Shown here piece after piece: positions 45,476 to 54,129 of a DNA stretch of 64,000 bases. Below the pieces are notes generated by a model. It made no database searches. It was not told where the DNA came from and saw only the letters and a list, made by a program, of their open reading frames with translations. The stretch is from Caenimonas sp. SL110 (GTDB lineage Bacteria > Pseudomonadota > Gammaproteobacteria > Burkholderiales > Burkholderiaceae_C), in the NCBI RefSeq assembly GCF_001044395.1, contig NZ_JANU01000013.1:186001-250000 (forward strand), in the 5' to 3' direction. Each line of letters starts with the position of its first letter. Position 1 is the first letter of the stretch. Both the position numbers and the translations under genes were made by a program.

Positions 45476-46023
45476 TACGCACGACCTTGCTTCTGACGAT
45501 GGCGATTGCGGGCGCGAGCCAGCTGAGCTGGGCCGAGGAATACCCCGCTGCGACCGTAGCTCCTGCTCCTGCTGCCACAACCGTCGAGGTCGAGGCTCCT
45601 GTCGTGACGGCCGAGATTCCTGCACCGATCGTCGCCGATCGGCCTGAAGTGCACAGAGGCATCGCGTCCTGGTATGGCCCGCGTTTTCACGGAAGGCGTA
45701 CGGCGAGCGGCGAGGTGTACAACATGTACGCGCTGACGGCGGCGCATCCGTTTCTTCCGTTCGGCACGCTTGTGCGAGTTCGCAACCTCATCAGCGGCAA
45801 GATCGTGGACGTGCGCGTCAACGACCGGGGTCCGCACGTGGCCCGCCGCGTGATCGACCTCAGCAAGGCTGCAGCGGCGGCTCTGGGCTTGCACGAACCG
45901 GGTGGCGGCACGCCGCCTGTCGCGATCACCGTCTTGCAGGGCACCGCAACCGACGAGCGTAGCTTTGCATCGGGTCGTCTGTCGCGAGCCTCCACACGGT
46001 CCCAGTCGCCCACCATTCGCTAG
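45472..46023 (+). CDS. rlpA: RlpA-family septal ring lytic transglycosylase
   Basis: A 183-residue exported protein: signal peptide TTLLLTMAIAGASQLSWAEE region, an Ala/Pro/Val-rich linker, then the double-psi beta-barrel. The barrel has GIASWYGPRFHGRRTASGE, ALTAAHPFLPFGTLVRV (His) and VRVNDRGPH (Asp), the RlpA active-site residues, and ends with VIDLSKAAAAALG. No SPOR domain follows, so it is a short form. The start is probably a TTG at 45472, overlapping the metF stop; the TTG at 45451 lies inside metF. Acts on peptidoglycan in the envelope. Confidence 0.88.
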   Translation: MIRTTLLLTMAIAGASQLSWAEEYPAATVAPAPAATTVEVEAPVVTAEIPAPIVADRPEVHRGIASWYGPRFHGRRTASGEVYNMYALTAAHPFLPFGTLVRVRNLISGKIVDVRVNDRGPHVARRVIDLSKAAAAALGLHEPGGGTPPVAITVLQGTATDERSFASGRLSRASTRSQSPTIR

Positions 46024-46099
46024 GTCGGGCCGGTGGCTTCGCCGACCCGATCGTCGCATGGGTACCATTGAATATCAGCGACAGGCGAGGAGGGGAAAA

Positions 46100-46708
46100 A
46101 TGAGATTTGCCCATTTGTGGGCCTTGGCTGCGGTATGGCTATTTCTGGCACCGCAGGCGCAAGCATTACAGATGCGTTTTCAGTGCCGGATGCCCAACGG
46201 CACCATGATCCAGTCGGATCGCCCTTGCTATTCCTTCAGCAATCCGGGGTCGGCATCGGCCGGTCGCCAACCGCCTGTGTATTACGGCCCCACCGAGCCT
46301 GGACTGCGTTACCAGCCAGCGCCGCCGTCGATCGGTGAAGCGCCCGATCACATCACGTACATGAGCCCGCGCTGTAGCGGTCTGCATGACGCGTTACGCA
46401 CTGCGGCCGCACGTGGGCTCGCTTCGAGCACTGTCTCGGAGATGCGCCGGAACTACCAGCGCGAATGCGCCGAGAACGAGGCCGAGGCGCGCACTCGCTA
46501 TGCGAGCGAGCGGGGCGAGAAGCGCCAGCTGGCGAAGGTCGAGCAGGCCTCGCAGCAGCGGGCGCACGAGCGTACGAAACTCCAGGAGCAGCAGTGCGGC
46601 GAGTCCAAGCGCATCCTGGTGACCAAGAAAGCCCGTACCGATCTGAACGACGGCGAGAAGGCCGAGTTGCAGCGCTTCGAAACCAACTACCGCGCGCGCT
46701 GCTCCTGA
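46100..46708 (+). CDS. Exported protein of unknown function with charged coiled-coil tail
   Basis: A 202-residue protein with a strong AGGAGGGG ribosome-binding site 5 bases before the ATG and a signal peptide ending QAQA. A DUF4124-like start follows (MRFQCRMPNGTMIQSDRPC), then a proline/tyrosine-rich stretch. The second half (residues 110-200) is very rich in Arg, Glu, Gln and Ala and should be helical. Cysteines are few (about 6). It faces the paa operon tail-to-tail. No enzymatic motif was seen. Confidence 0.8.
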   Translation: MRFAHLWALAAVWLFLAPQAQALQMRFQCRMPNGTMIQSDRPCYSFSNPGSASAGRQPPVYYGPTEPGLRYQPAPPSIGEAPDHITYMSPRCSGLHDALRTAAARGLASSTVSEMRRNYQRECAENEAEARTRYASERGEKRQLAKVEQASQQRAHERTKLQEQQCGESKRILVTKKARTDLNDGEKAELQRFETNYRARCS

Positions 46709-46720
46709 ACCAGCGCGGGC

Positions 46721-47815
46721 TCAGCGCTCGTCGTAGCTCACGCGCACTTCGCGGCTGACCGGTCGGGCCTGGCAAGTCAGCACGAAGCCTTTGTCAATCT
46801 CCCATTGCTCCAGGGTGAAGTTCTTGTCCATCGTGACTTCGCCTTCGAGCACGCGTGCCCTGCAGGTGCAACACACGCCGCCACGGCAGGAGTAGGGCAA
46901 GTCAAGGCCGGCATCGAGCGCCACATCGAGTACATGGTCACGGCCACTCATCTGCATGTGATGGGTCTTGCCATCGAGCACCACATGCAGGCTATGGCCT
47001 TCATGCAGGCGACCGGGTTGCTTTTCTGCAGGAGGCAGGTTCGGCTGCCTGATCGCGCTGTTGTCGGACGAGAAAAATCGTTCGCTGTGGATTCGATCCG
47101 TCGAAACGCCGCCACCACGGAGGGCTTTTTCGACGCAGGCAATCATCCCCTCGGGGCCGCAGATGAATGCCTCATCGATGCTGTCGGCTGGAAGCAGTCC
47201 GGATAGAAGTTCTGCGACCTTGTTCTCATCGAGTCGACCATTCAGGAGTGCCATTTCCTGGGGTTGGCGCGACAGCATGTGAATCAAAGACAGTCGGGCC
47301 GGGTAACGATCCTTCAGGTCCTGCAGTGCTTCGTTGAACATGATCGTGTTGGTGCGCTGGTTGCCGTACACCAGCGTGAAGCGCGAACCAGGTTCGGCGG
47401 CGAGCGTTGTCGCGATGATGGACAGGATGGGCGTGATGCCCGAGCCGGCCGCGAAGCCGACGCGGTGCCTGGCGCCGGTCATGCGCGGGGTGAAGCGGCC
47501 GTCGGGAGGCAGCACTTCAATGCTTGCGCCTTCGCCCAGGTTCTGGATCGCCCAGGGAGAGAAAGTTCCGCCTTCAACCGGCTTGATGCCGACGTCGATT
47601 TCCAGTGCGTCTTCGAATCGCTGGTGCGGGCTGCAGATGGAGTAGCTGCGCCGGGTCTCACGGCCTTCGATCGTGGCGCGAAGCGTCAGGAACTGACCGG
47701 GCTTGAAATCGAATGTCTCGCGCAGTTGCAGCGGCACTGCAAAAGTGATCGCCGCAGAGCCGGCCGCGTCTGGCGCCACGCGCTTGACCGTGAGGGGATG
47801 AAAGTGAAGTGCCAT
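46721..47815 (-). CDS. paaE: Phenylacetyl-CoA epoxidase reductase subunit
   Basis: A 364-residue reductase that passes electrons from NADPH to the PaaA di-iron centre. The N-terminal ferredoxin-reductase domain has RRSYSICSP (FAD) and FAAGSGITPILSII (NADPH). The C-terminal plant-type 2Fe-2S ferredoxin has CRGGVCCTCRARV followed by a further Cys near the end. The ATG at 47815 is well placed, 10 bases after paaD. It is the fifth gene of paaABCDE. Confidence 0.94.
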   Translation of the reverse strand: MALHFHPLTVKRVAPDAAGSAAITFAVPLQLRETFDFKPGQFLTLRATIEGRETRRSYSICSPHQRFEDALEIDVGIKPVEGGTFSPWAIQNLGEGASIEVLPPDGRFTPRMTGARHRVGFAAGSGITPILSIIATTLAAEPGSRFTLVYGNQRTNTIMFNEALQDLKDRYPARLSLIHMLSRQPQEMALLNGRLDENKVAELLSGLLPADSIDEAFICGPEGMIACVEKALRGGGVSTDRIHSERFFSSDNSAIRQPNLPPAEKQPGRLHEGHSLHVVLDGKTHHMQMSGRDHVLDVALDAGLDLPYSCRGGVCCTCRARVLEGEVTMDKNFTLEQWEIDKGFVLTCQARPVSREVRVSYDER

Positions 47816-47825
47816 CGGTCGCGGG

Positions 47826-48335
47826 TCAGTACGGCTTGAAGTAGTCGAAGGGCTCCATGCAGGCCAGGCACTTGTAGAGCGCCTTGCATGCCGTCGAGCC
47901 GAAATGGGAGGTCTCGGTGGTGTCTGTCGAGCCGCAATGGGGGCACGGCACCGCAGTGGCCGTACGCTGGGGCATGAGCTTGACGACGTTGCCGTGGTGC
48001 GCGAGTTGCGGCGGCGCAATGCCGTAGGCTTTCAATTTTTCGCTTGCCTCGGGCGTGATCCAGTCGGTGGTCCAGGCGGGCGCGAGTTTCAGGACGACGG
48101 TAGCAGTCATGTCATGGGCGGCGAGCGCGGCACGAACATCGTCTTCAATCTGTCCCATCGCGGGACAGCCGCTGTAGGTCGGTGTGATCACGACTTCGAG
48201 CGATCCACTGCGCTCTTTGATTTCGCGCAGGATGCCCAGCTCGCGGATTGAAACGACAGGGATTTCAGGGTCGGGGATGGTTTCCAGCAGTTGCCATGCA
48301 CGGTCAACCAACGACAAATCCGCCGCGATCACCAC
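47826..48335 (-). CDS. paaD: Phenylacetate degradation protein PaaD
   Basis: A 169-residue protein of the PaaD/MIP18 family, thought to mature the metal centre of the epoxidase. The N-terminal MIP18-like part contains IPDPEIPVVSIRELGI and TPTYSGCPAM; the C-terminal zinc-ribbon-like region has CPHC and CKALYKCLAC. The start is a GTG at 48335 (or 48332), overlapping the end of paaC by up to 7 bases. Confidence 0.92.
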   Translation of the reverse strand: MVIAADLSLVDRAWQLLETIPDPEIPVVSIRELGILREIKERSGSLEVVITPTYSGCPAMGQIEDDVRAALAAHDMTATVVLKLAPAWTTDWITPEASEKLKAYGIAPPQLAHHGNVVKLMPQRTATAVPCPHCGSTDTTETSHFGSTACKALYKCLACMEPFDYFKPY

Positions 48336-49129
48336 ACCGCCTCGGGATGCTGCCGCGCCAGGCTTTGCATCTCGCCCAACAGGTAGCTCAAGTGCTCGGA
48401 GTGCAGGCCTTGCTTGCCGCGAGTCACATGACCGCCGGCGGCTGGGCGGGTCAGAGTCGATTCAGCGAGCGCTGCATCGACATTCGCATCCCATTGGGCT
48501 CGCAGTGATTGGACGCTCGCGCCCGTTGCGTCAGAGGCAGCTTGAGACTCAAGCGCACTGGGCGTCCAGAACTCCTGCGTGTAGGGGAACAGGTGGTCAA
48601 GAGCAGCCTGTGCGCGTGCGTGCGATTCGTCCGTGCCATCGCCGAATTTCACAAGCCAGTCGAGTGAATGGCGCACGTGATAGCGCGTTTCCTTCACCGC
48701 TTTGCCAGCGATTGCCGCCAGTTGCGAGTCCCTGGATTGCTGCAGCGCGTCCCACACGAGAAGCATCAGGCTGCTGTAGAGAAAGTTGCGCACGATGGTC
48801 GTGGCGTAGTCGCGATCGGACGCCGCAGTTCCTGCCAACGGACCATGGTGCGGCAGTTCGACCAGCGTGTAGTTGCGGTACTGCGCGCAATCCCGAAAGT
48901 AGGCGAGCTTGTCCTCGGTCATGCCTTCGCCCTGCAGCGACGCCGCGTGCTGGTACAACATGCGCGACTGGCCGATCAGGTCCAGGCTGATGTTGGCCAT
49001 CGCAATGTCTTCTTCGAGGATGGGGCCGTGCCCGCACCATTCGGCGTTGCGCTGCCCCAGTACCAGGGCGTTGTCGGCCAGGTGAAGCAGGTACTCGATC
49101 GGTGCCGAAGGTGCAGTCGGCGAGGTCAT
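48329..49129 (-). CDS. paaC: Phenylacetyl-CoA epoxidase structural subunit
   Basis: A 266-residue four-helix-bundle protein that pairs with PaaA to form the epoxidase. Typical PaaC features include LADNALVLGQRNAEWCGHGP, EEDIAMANISLDLIGQSRMLY and ALKETRYHVRHS-like segment (AVKETRYHVRHSLDWLVKFG). The ATG at 49129 overlaps the paaB stop by one base. The subunit is normally non-catalytic but keeps the ferritin-like fold. Confidence 0.93.
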   Translation of the reverse strand: MTSPTAPSAPIEYLLHLADNALVLGQRNAEWCGHGPILEEDIAMANISLDLIGQSRMLYQHAASLQGEGMTEDKLAYFRDCAQYRNYTLVELPHHGPLAGTAASDRDYATTIVRNFLYSSLMLLVWDALQQSRDSQLAAIAGKAVKETRYHVRHSLDWLVKFGDGTDESHARAQAALDHLFPYTQEFWTPSALESQAASDATGASVQSLRAQWDANVDAALAESTLTRPAAGGHVTRGKQGLHSEHLSYLLGEMQSLARQHPEAVW

Positions 49130-49419
49130 CACATGTGTCCCACTTCGTCGGGAATCTCGTAGAAGCTCGGATGCCGGTAGATCTTGTCGCTGGCCGGCTC
49201 GAACAGTTCGGCTTTGTCGTCGGGCTCGCTTGCGGTGATCTGGGCCGAGGGAACCACCCAGATGCTCACGCCTTCCATGCGCCGGGTATAGACATCGCGC
49301 GCCATCTGGAGCGCCTGCTGCGCGTCGGCTGCGTGCAAGCTGCCGCAGTGCTTGTGCTCGAGCCCCTGCTTGCTTCGCACAAAGACTTCGAACAGTGGCC
49401 ACTCGTTGTGGATGCTCAT
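49129..49419 (-). CDS. paaB: Phenylacetyl-CoA epoxidase subunit PaaB
   Basis: A 96-residue subunit. The sequence starts [17 protein letters not shown] and contains [12 protein letters not shown] and IWVVPSAQI, typical of PaaB. It bridges PaaA-PaaC heterodimers. The ATG at 49419 has an AAGGAAG site 6 bases upstream and overlaps the paaA stop by 4 bases, which shortens a longer open frame. Confidence 0.93.
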   Translation of the reverse strand: MSIHNEWPLFEVFVRSKQGLEHKHCGSLHAADAQQALQMARDVYTRRMEGVSIWVVPSAQITASEPDDKAELFEPASDKIYRHPSFYEIPDEVGHM

Positions 49420-50432
49420 GCTGCTTCCTTCAGTGCGCGCGCCTTTTGCTTCTTTGCATGGGCGATCGCGGCGTCGCGGACCCATTGCCCATCTTCATGC
49501 GCCTTGACGCGCGTCGCCAGGCGTTCCTTGTTGCAGGGGCCATTGCCATTGACCACCGCCCAGAAGTCGTCCCAATCGATCGCGCCGTAGTCGTGTTGGC
49601 CGCGTTCCTCGTTCCACTTCAGGTCGGGATCGGGAAGCGTCACACCAAGAATCCTTGCCTGCGGCACGGTGGCGTCGACAAACTTTTGCCGGAGGTCGTC
49701 ATTGCTGATCCGCTTGATGCCCCAGCGCATGCCTTGCGCGCTGTTGGGGCTGTCGGCGTCCGGCGGGCCGAACATGGCGAGCACCGGCCACCACCAGCGA
49801 TTGACCGATTCCTGCACCATGTCGCGCTGAGCCTGCGTGCCCGTCATCTGTGTCATCAGGCTTTCGAAACCCTGGCGCTGGTGGAAGCTCTCCTCCTTGC
49901 AGATGCGGATCATTGCGCGCGCGTACGGTCCGTATGAACAGCGGCAGATGGGCACCTGGTTCATGATCGCAGCGCCATCGACTAACCAGCCGATGGTGCC
50001 GACGTCGGCCCATGTGAGCGTGGGGTAGTTGAAGATCGAGCTGTACTTGGCCCTGCCGCTGTGCAGCCCATCGAGCATCTGGTCGCGACTCGTGCCGAGC
50101 GTTTCGGCTGCAGAGTAGAGATAAAGGCCGTGGCCGCCCTCGTCCTGCACCTTGGCGATCAGGATGGCTTTGCGCTTGAGTGAGGGGGCGCGCGAAATCC
50201 AGTTGCCTTCGGGCTGCATCCCGATGATTTCGCTGTGGGCGTGCTGGCTGATCTGGCGCACCAGCGTCCTGCGATACGCATCGGGCATCCAGTCCTGAGG
50301 CTCGATCTTGCTGTCGAGGTCCATCTTCGTGTCGAACTGCTGCTGCAGTTCAGCCTCAAGCCCTTCGGCGGGCGGTGCGACAGCTTTCAGCCGCTGCTGC
50401 GGATCGGGCAGGTCTAGCGCTTGGGTGTACAT
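49416..50432 (-). CDS. paaA: Phenylacetyl-CoA 1,2-epoxidase catalytic subunit
   Basis: A 338-residue di-iron monooxygenase that epoxidises the aromatic ring of phenylacetyl-CoA. Two E-x2-H pairs, [11 protein letters not shown] and [11 protein letters not shown], are the expected iron ligands. [21 protein letters not shown] and [10 protein letters not shown] also match PaaA. It is the first gene of paaABCDE. Its start codon lies only 6 bases after a -10 box and there is no Shine-Dalgarno, so the mRNA may be leaderless. A palindromic operator lies just upstream. PaaR, PaaK, PaaG, PaaZ and the other pathway genes are not in this window. Confidence 0.95.
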   Translation of the reverse strand: MYTQALDLPDPQQRLKAVAPPAEGLEAELQQQFDTKMDLDSKIEPQDWMPDAYRRTLVRQISQHAHSEIIGMQPEGNWISRAPSLKRKAILIAKVQDEGGHGLYLYSAAETLGTSRDQMLDGLHSGRAKYSSIFNYPTLTWADVGTIGWLVDGAAIMNQVPICRCSYGPYARAMIRICKEESFHQRQGFESLMTQMTGTQAQRDMVQESVNRWWWPVLAMFGPPDADSPNSAQGMRWGIKRISNDDLRQKFVDATVPQARILGVTLPDPDLKWNEERGQHDYGAIDWDDFWAVVNGNGPCNKERLATRVKAHEDGQWVRDAAIAHAKKQKARALKEAA

Positions 50433-50438
50433 CGAGGC

Positions 50439-50444
50439 AGTATA
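50439..50444 (-). promoter_or_regulatory. -10 box of the paa operon
   Basis: TATACT on the minus strand, 6 bases before the paaA ATG at 50432. A start of transcription at the usual distance would fall on or beside the ATG. A -35 element would lie inside the adjoining palindrome. Confidence 0.6.
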
Positions 50445-50445
50445 T

Positions 50446-50475
50446 CAATTAGCCGACCGATCGGTCGGCTAATTG
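50446..50475. promoter_or_regulatory. 30-bp perfect palindrome, probable PaaR (TetR-family) operator
   Basis: The half site is CAATTAGCCGACCGA, followed by its exact reverse complement with no spacer. The GCCGACCGATCGGTCGGC core matches the kind of site bound by TetR-type PaaR repressors. It overlaps the paaA promoter, so binding would block transcription. Derepression by phenylacetyl-CoA is the known behaviour of such regulators. Confidence 0.88.
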
Positions 50476-50495
50476 GGCCCCGAGAAACCCGGGAA

Positions 50496-51419
50496 TCAAC
50501 CGCCTGATTCGAGCGCCTGTGACTTGCCGCGACCGCGACCCAGCACCTGCAGCAGCTGCGGCAATGCAGCGGCCAGCGCGGGCTTGAGGGAGTGAGGCGG
50601 GTTGATGACGAACATGCCACTGGCCGTCAAACCGTGTCCGCGTTTTTCTTCGTCGCCGGATACGTTGCGCTCTTCGTCCTGGCCGATGGCCAGGGTGGCG
50701 TGAATCCACGGTTTGCCGGCCTGGTTGCTGAGGGTTTTCAGTCGCTTGGGGAGGTCATGCGCTTCGGGCCGCGGGATCACCGGATACCAGACTGCATAGG
50801 TTCCGGTCGCAAACCGCTTGAGGCTGTCCTGGATGCAGGTGGCGACCTTCTGGTAGTCCGTCTTGATTTCGTAGCTGGGGTCGATCAGGACCAGCGCGCG
50901 CCGCGACGGTGGTGGCAGGAATGCCTTGAGGCCCTCAAACCCGTCTTGCCGGGCTGCCGCGACTTGGCGGCCAGCCTGCAACTGGGCGATGTTGGCAGCC
51001 AGCGCCTTGCTGTCGGTCGGATGCGTTTCGAACAGTTTGAGCTTGTCGCGCGCTTCCTGGCGCAGCTCTGACTGGACGATGAAGGGCGATCCAGGGTAGA
51101 TCTTCAGGCGCCCGTCCGGATTGAACGCTGCGATCGCCTCCATGTAGTCCTGAATGATGGGTGCTACATCCTTGATAGCGGCATCTGAAGTCCTGGCGGG
51201 CGCCAGCGCGGAGAACAGTTTGACGATGCCGTCTGCAGACTCGCCGGATGTATCCGCATAGTCTCCGTCCAGCCGGTAAAGTCCCGCACCGGCGTGGGTG
51301 TCGATGACTGTGAACCCGGTGTCTTTCTGGGTCATGTGGCGCAAGATGGCGATCAGCACCATGTGCTTGAGCACATCGGCGTGATTGCCGGCGTGGAAGG
51401 CGTGGCGGTAACTGAACAT
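50496..51419 (-). CDS. rlmJ: 23S rRNA (adenine(2030)-N6)-methyltransferase
   Basis: A 307-residue SAM-dependent methyltransferase of the RlmJ family. It begins with FSYRHAFHAGNHADVLKHMVL, then the SAM-binding FTVIDTHAGAGLY and the catalytic LVLIDPSYEIKTDY (a DPPY-type motif with Ser). E. coli RlmJ has about 280 residues; here the C-terminus is longer by about 25. It ends just before the paa operator and is transcribed in the same direction. It is divergent from rplM. Confidence 0.9.
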   Translation of the reverse strand: MFSYRHAFHAGNHADVLKHMVLIAILRHMTQKDTGFTVIDTHAGAGLYRLDGDYADTSGESADGIVKLFSALAPARTSDAAIKDVAPIIQDYMEAIAAFNPDGRLKIYPGSPFIVQSELRQEARDKLKLFETHPTDSKALAANIAQLQAGRQVAAARQDGFEGLKAFLPPPSRRALVLIDPSYEIKTDYQKVATCIQDSLKRFATGTYAVWYPVIPRPEAHDLPKRLKTLSNQAGKPWIHATLAIGQDEERNVSGDEEKRGHGLTASGMFVINPPHSLKPALAAALPQLLQVLGRGRGKSQALESGG

Positions 51420-51460
51420 GAGCTGATGTTACTCGCCCGCCTGCATCCGACCCCTGCGCA

Positions 51461-51490
51461 TTGCGCCAAGTGGTTGATTCTTCGTATAAT
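51461..51490 (+). promoter_or_regulatory. Promoter of rplM-rpsI
   Basis: TTGCGC at 51461-51466, an 18-base spacer and a perfect TATAAT at 51485-51490. The first gene begins at 51626, which leaves a leader of about 130 bases with a GGGGTAACCCC hairpin. This may allow feedback control by a ribosomal protein, but no known leader motif was recognised. Confidence 0.75.
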
Positions 51491-51625
51491 TGAGGGCTCT
51501 GCAGCGCCTTGTGATTCCGCGGCATTGGCCCCTTGATCGGGGTAACCCCACCTAAGAGATTCCCGTCAGAGGAACGCCGACCGTGGAAAAGAATCCTCCA
51601 AACCAAAAAATCGAAAGATTGACTC

Positions 51626-52081
51626 ATGAAAACGTTCAGCGCAAAACCCGCTGACGTGACGCACGAGTGGTTTGTGATTGACGCGACCGACAAGGTCCTC
51701 GGACGAGTAGCCAGCGAAGTTGCTCTCCGTTTGCGCGGCAAACACAAGGCCATTTATACGCCTCACGTCGATACCGGTGACTTCATCGTCATCATCAATG
51801 CCGCCCAGATCAAGGTGACCGGCACAAAAAACCAGGACAAGGTGTACTACCGTCACTCGGGTTACCCGGGCGGTATCACTGCTACCACGTTCCGCGACAT
51901 GCAGGCCAAGCACCCCGGCCGCGCACTCGAGAAGGCCGTCAAGGGCATGCTGCCCAAGGGTCCCCTCGGTTACGCCATGATCAAGAAACTCAAGGTGTAT
52001 GGCGGCGCAGAGCATCCTCACTCAGCCCAGCAGCCCAAAGTGCTGGAACTTCCTGATGCCCAGATCGGAGCGAGAACATGA
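51626..52081 (+). CDS. rplM: 50S ribosomal protein L13
   Basis: A 151-residue ribosomal protein: [55 protein letters not shown] and [22 protein letters not shown]. coli L13 has 142 residues and ends near HNHAAQQPQVLDI; here the frame goes on for about nine residues ([10 protein letters not shown] end), because the stop overlaps the rpsI ATG by 4 bases. L13 is an early assembly protein of the large subunit. Confidence 0.97.
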   Translation: MKTFSAKPADVTHEWFVIDATDKVLGRVASEVALRLRGKHKAIYTPHVDTGDFIVIINAAQIKVTGTKNQDKVYYRHSGYPGGITATTFRDMQAKHPGRALEKAVKGMLPKGPLGYAMIKKLKVYGGAEHPHSAQQPKVLELPDAQIGART

Positions 52082-52470
52082 TCGGTGATTGGAACAATGG
52101 AACCGGCCGCCGCAAGTCCAGCGTCGCCCGCGTGTTCATGAAAAAGGGTACCGGCAAGATCACTGTGAATGACAAGGACATCGAAGATTTCTTCGGTCGC
52201 CAGACGTCCATCATGATCGTGAAGCAACCCCTTTTCCTGACCAACCACGTTGAAACGTTCGACATCAAGGTCAACGTGCACGGCGGCGGCGAGTCCGGCC
52301 AGGCTGGTGCTACGCGCCACGGCATCACGCGTGCCTTGATCGACTATGACGCGGCGCTCAAGCCAGCGCTGTCGCAAGCCGGCTTCGTCACGCGCGACGC
52401 GCGCGAAGTGGAACGCAAGAAGGTCGGCCTGCACTCTGCACGCCGCCGCAAGCAGTTCAGCAAGCGCTAA
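52078..52470 (+). CDS. rpsI: 30S ribosomal protein S9
   Basis: A 130-residue protein of the 30S subunit head, with the C-terminal tail [10 protein letters not shown] reaching the P-site t[35 protein letters not shown] and [18 protein letters not shown] are typical. It is coupled to rplM and followed by a terminator. Confidence 0.98.
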   Translation: MIGDWNNGTGRRKSSVARVFMKKGTGKITVNDKDIEDFFGRQTSIMIVKQPLFLTNHVETFDIKVNVHGGGESGQAGATRHGITRALIDYDAALKPALSQAGFVTRDAREVERKKVGLHSARRRKQFSKR

Positions 52471-52503
52471 TCCGCACGCCCGTCTCGGCTCCACAGCCGA
52501 AAC

Positions 52504-52537
52504 AAAGCCGCACAAGTTCGCTTGTTGCGGCTTTTTT
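52504..52537 (+). terminator. Rho-independent terminator after rpsI
   Basis: A stem AAAGCCGCACAAG with TTCG tetraloop and CTTGTTGCGGCTTT, with one bulge, followed by a T-run. It ends the rplM-rpsI operon 34 bases after the stop codon. Confidence 0.9.
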
Positions 52538-52567
52538 CTTGGGTCCGGCCAAACCTATACTGCTGAG

Positions 52568-53275
52568 ATGAGATTCAAGCTGCTGCGCAGACGGCTGACC
52601 ATCAGCGCTCCAAGAATGGCTGTCCGAAGTGCAATGCCCTGGCCATTGCGGTGGGCTGGTGTGGCCATCGTGCTGGGCTTCTGTGCAGCGATCAGCCTCT
52701 GGGCATTCGAATTTGGCAAAAGCATTGCGGGCCTGGAGACCGGCGCCCGCGAAGAATTGCAGCGCTTGCGGGGCGACGCGGCGAAGCTGCGTGAAGAGCG
52801 TGACAAGGCCCAATCGGTGCTCAATACATCGCAGAGCCTGATTACCGCAGAGAAAACCACCCAGGAGCGCCTCACGGCGCAGATCCGGACCCTGGAGCTT
52901 GAAAACCGCGCGCTGCGCGATGACCTGGGTTTCTTCGAACGCCTATTGCCCAGTACTGGCGCAGAGGGACTTGCGATTCGCGGACTCCATGCGGAGGTGG
53001 TCGGCGGACCACAACTCAAGTGGCAAATACTGGTCATGCAGCCATCCAAGAATGCAGCCGAATTCAGGGGCAGGCTGGACATCACTGTCTCCGGACTGCT
53101 CAACGGCAAGCCCTGGACGATGGAACTGCCAGGCGGCGCCCAGCCGTTGCAGTTCAGACAATATCGCCGCATCGAGGGCCTGCTCGTTTTGCCGGACCAA
53201 GCCGTGGTAAAAAACGTATCGGCAAGAGTCATGGAGGGCGCGGCAACCCGTGCTGTCCAGAGCGTGAAGCTGTAA
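52568..53275 (+). CDS. DUF6776-like membrane-anchored coiled-coil protein
   Basis: A 235-residue protein with a cytoplasmic basic start, one membrane helix (about residues 28-48, WAGVAIVLGFCAAISLWAF) and a coiled coil (residues 55-120, EELQRLRGDAAKLREERDKA onward). A beta-rich C-terminal domain follows (LKWQILVMQPSKNAAEFRG, then LNGKPWTMELPG). This is the layout of proteins that precede bactofilin genes in betaproteobacteria. It lies 22 bases upstream of the bactofilin gene, so the two likely work together on the cell envelope. Function is unproven. Confidence 0.8.
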   Translation: MRFKLLRRRLTISAPRMAVRSAMPWPLRWAGVAIVLGFCAAISLWAFEFGKSIAGLETGAREELQRLRGDAAKLREERDKAQSVLNTSQSLITAEKTTQERLTAQIRTLELENRALRDDLGFFERLLPSTGAEGLAIRGLHAEVVGGPQLKWQILVMQPSKNAAEFRGRLDITVSGLLNGKPWTMELPGGAQPLQFRQYRRIEGLLVLPDQAVVKNVSARVMEGAATRAVQSVKL

Positions 53276-53297
53276 CTACCGTTGTCGGGAGAAAAAC

Positions 53298-53690
53298 ATG
53301 TTCGGAAAGAAAGCCCAGCCGCCCATCAAGAGTCTCATCGCACAAGGCAGCCGGATCGATGGCAACCTCCAGTTCACAGAGGGCTTGCGGATCGATGGCG
53401 AGGTCTTTGGCAACATCACCGCGACGTCGGATGAGTCGAGCATCCTTGTGATTTCCGAGCAGGCGGTAGTCGAAGGTGAGATTCGCGCAGACCACGTCAT
53501 CATCAATGGGACGGTGCGCGGACCGGTCTACGCCTTCGAACTGCTGGAACTGCAGCCCAAGGCCCACATCAAGGGCGAAGTGCACTACCGCGCGCTTGAA
53601 ATGCACCGTGGAGCCATCATTTCGGGGTTGCTGGCACCGCTGGAGGGCGACGAAAAGCCCTTACTCAAGCTGGCGACAAAGGCCGCCTGA
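53298..53690 (+). CDS. Bactofilin (polymer-forming cytoskeletal protein)
   Basis: A 130-residue bactofilin. The beta-helix core has IAQGSRIDGNLQFTEGLRIDGEVFGNI and VVEGEIRADHVIINGTVRGPVYAFELLELQPKAHIKGEVHYRALEMHRGAIISG, with the repeating GxIxG/GxVxG turns. Bactofilins polymerise into filaments at the inner membrane and position peptidoglycan enzymes. It follows the DUF6776-like gene, and an M23 peptidase gene lies 1.6 kb further on. The stop codon lies in a TGACCCCAATT motif shared with the uvrA repeat. Confidence 0.93.
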   Translation: MFGKKAQPPIKSLIAQGSRIDGNLQFTEGLRIDGEVFGNITATSDESSILVISEQAVVEGEIRADHVIINGTVRGPVYAFELLELQPKAHIKGEVHYRALEMHRGAIISGLLAPLEGDEKPLLKLATKAA

Positions 53691-53698
53691 CCCCAATT
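53687..53698. repeat. Fragment of the GGGGTCAG repeat at the bactofilin stop
   Basis: CTGACCCCAATT is identical over 12 bases to the reverse complement of the repeat within uvrA (29351-29373). The TGA inside it is the bactofilin stop codon. It has only one arm of the palindrome, so it is a degenerate or partial copy. Confidence 0.45.
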
Positions 53699-53751
53699 CC
53701 TGACCAGATCGCTGTAGTATTGCCGGGTAGAGAACGTACCGGAGTATCCCC

Positions 53752-54117
53752 ATGAGCGCAGTCGCCGAAAACATCGAAACCGAAATGCCCCCACCGCTGG
53801 TCTTCACCGACAGCGCGGCGGCCAAGGTTGCTGACCTGATCGCCGAAGAAGGCAACCCCGAACTCAAGCTGCGCGTGTTTGTGCAGGGCGGTGGCTGTTC
53901 GGGCTTTCAATACGGATTCACGTTTGACGAAATCACCAACGAAGACGATACGGTGATGACGAAGAACGGCGTCTCGCTCTTGATCGACGCGATGAGCTAC
54001 CAATACCTCAACGGCGCCGAGATCGACTACAAGGAAGACCTGCAGGGCGCGCAGTTTGTGATCAAGAACCCCAATGCCAGCAGCACCTGCGGGTGTGGGT
54101 CCAGCTTCTCGGCCTGA
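53752..54117 (+). CDS. erpA: Iron-sulfur cluster insertion protein ErpA
   Basis: A 121-residue A-type Fe-S carrier. The three cluster-binding cysteines are in [12 protein letters not shown] and [10 protein letters not shown]. The [31 protein letters not shown] start is typical of ErpA rather than IscA. It delivers 4Fe-4S clusters to target enzymes such as those of isoprenoid synthesis. It is convergent with anmK. Confidence 0.96.
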   Translation: MSAVAENIETEMPPPLVFTDSAAAKVADLIAEEGNPELKLRVFVQGGGCSGFQYGFTFDEITNEDDTVMTKNGVSLLIDAMSYQYLNGAEIDYKEDLQGAQFVIKNPNASSTCGCGSSFSA

Positions 54118-54129
54118 CCTGCCACGCGG

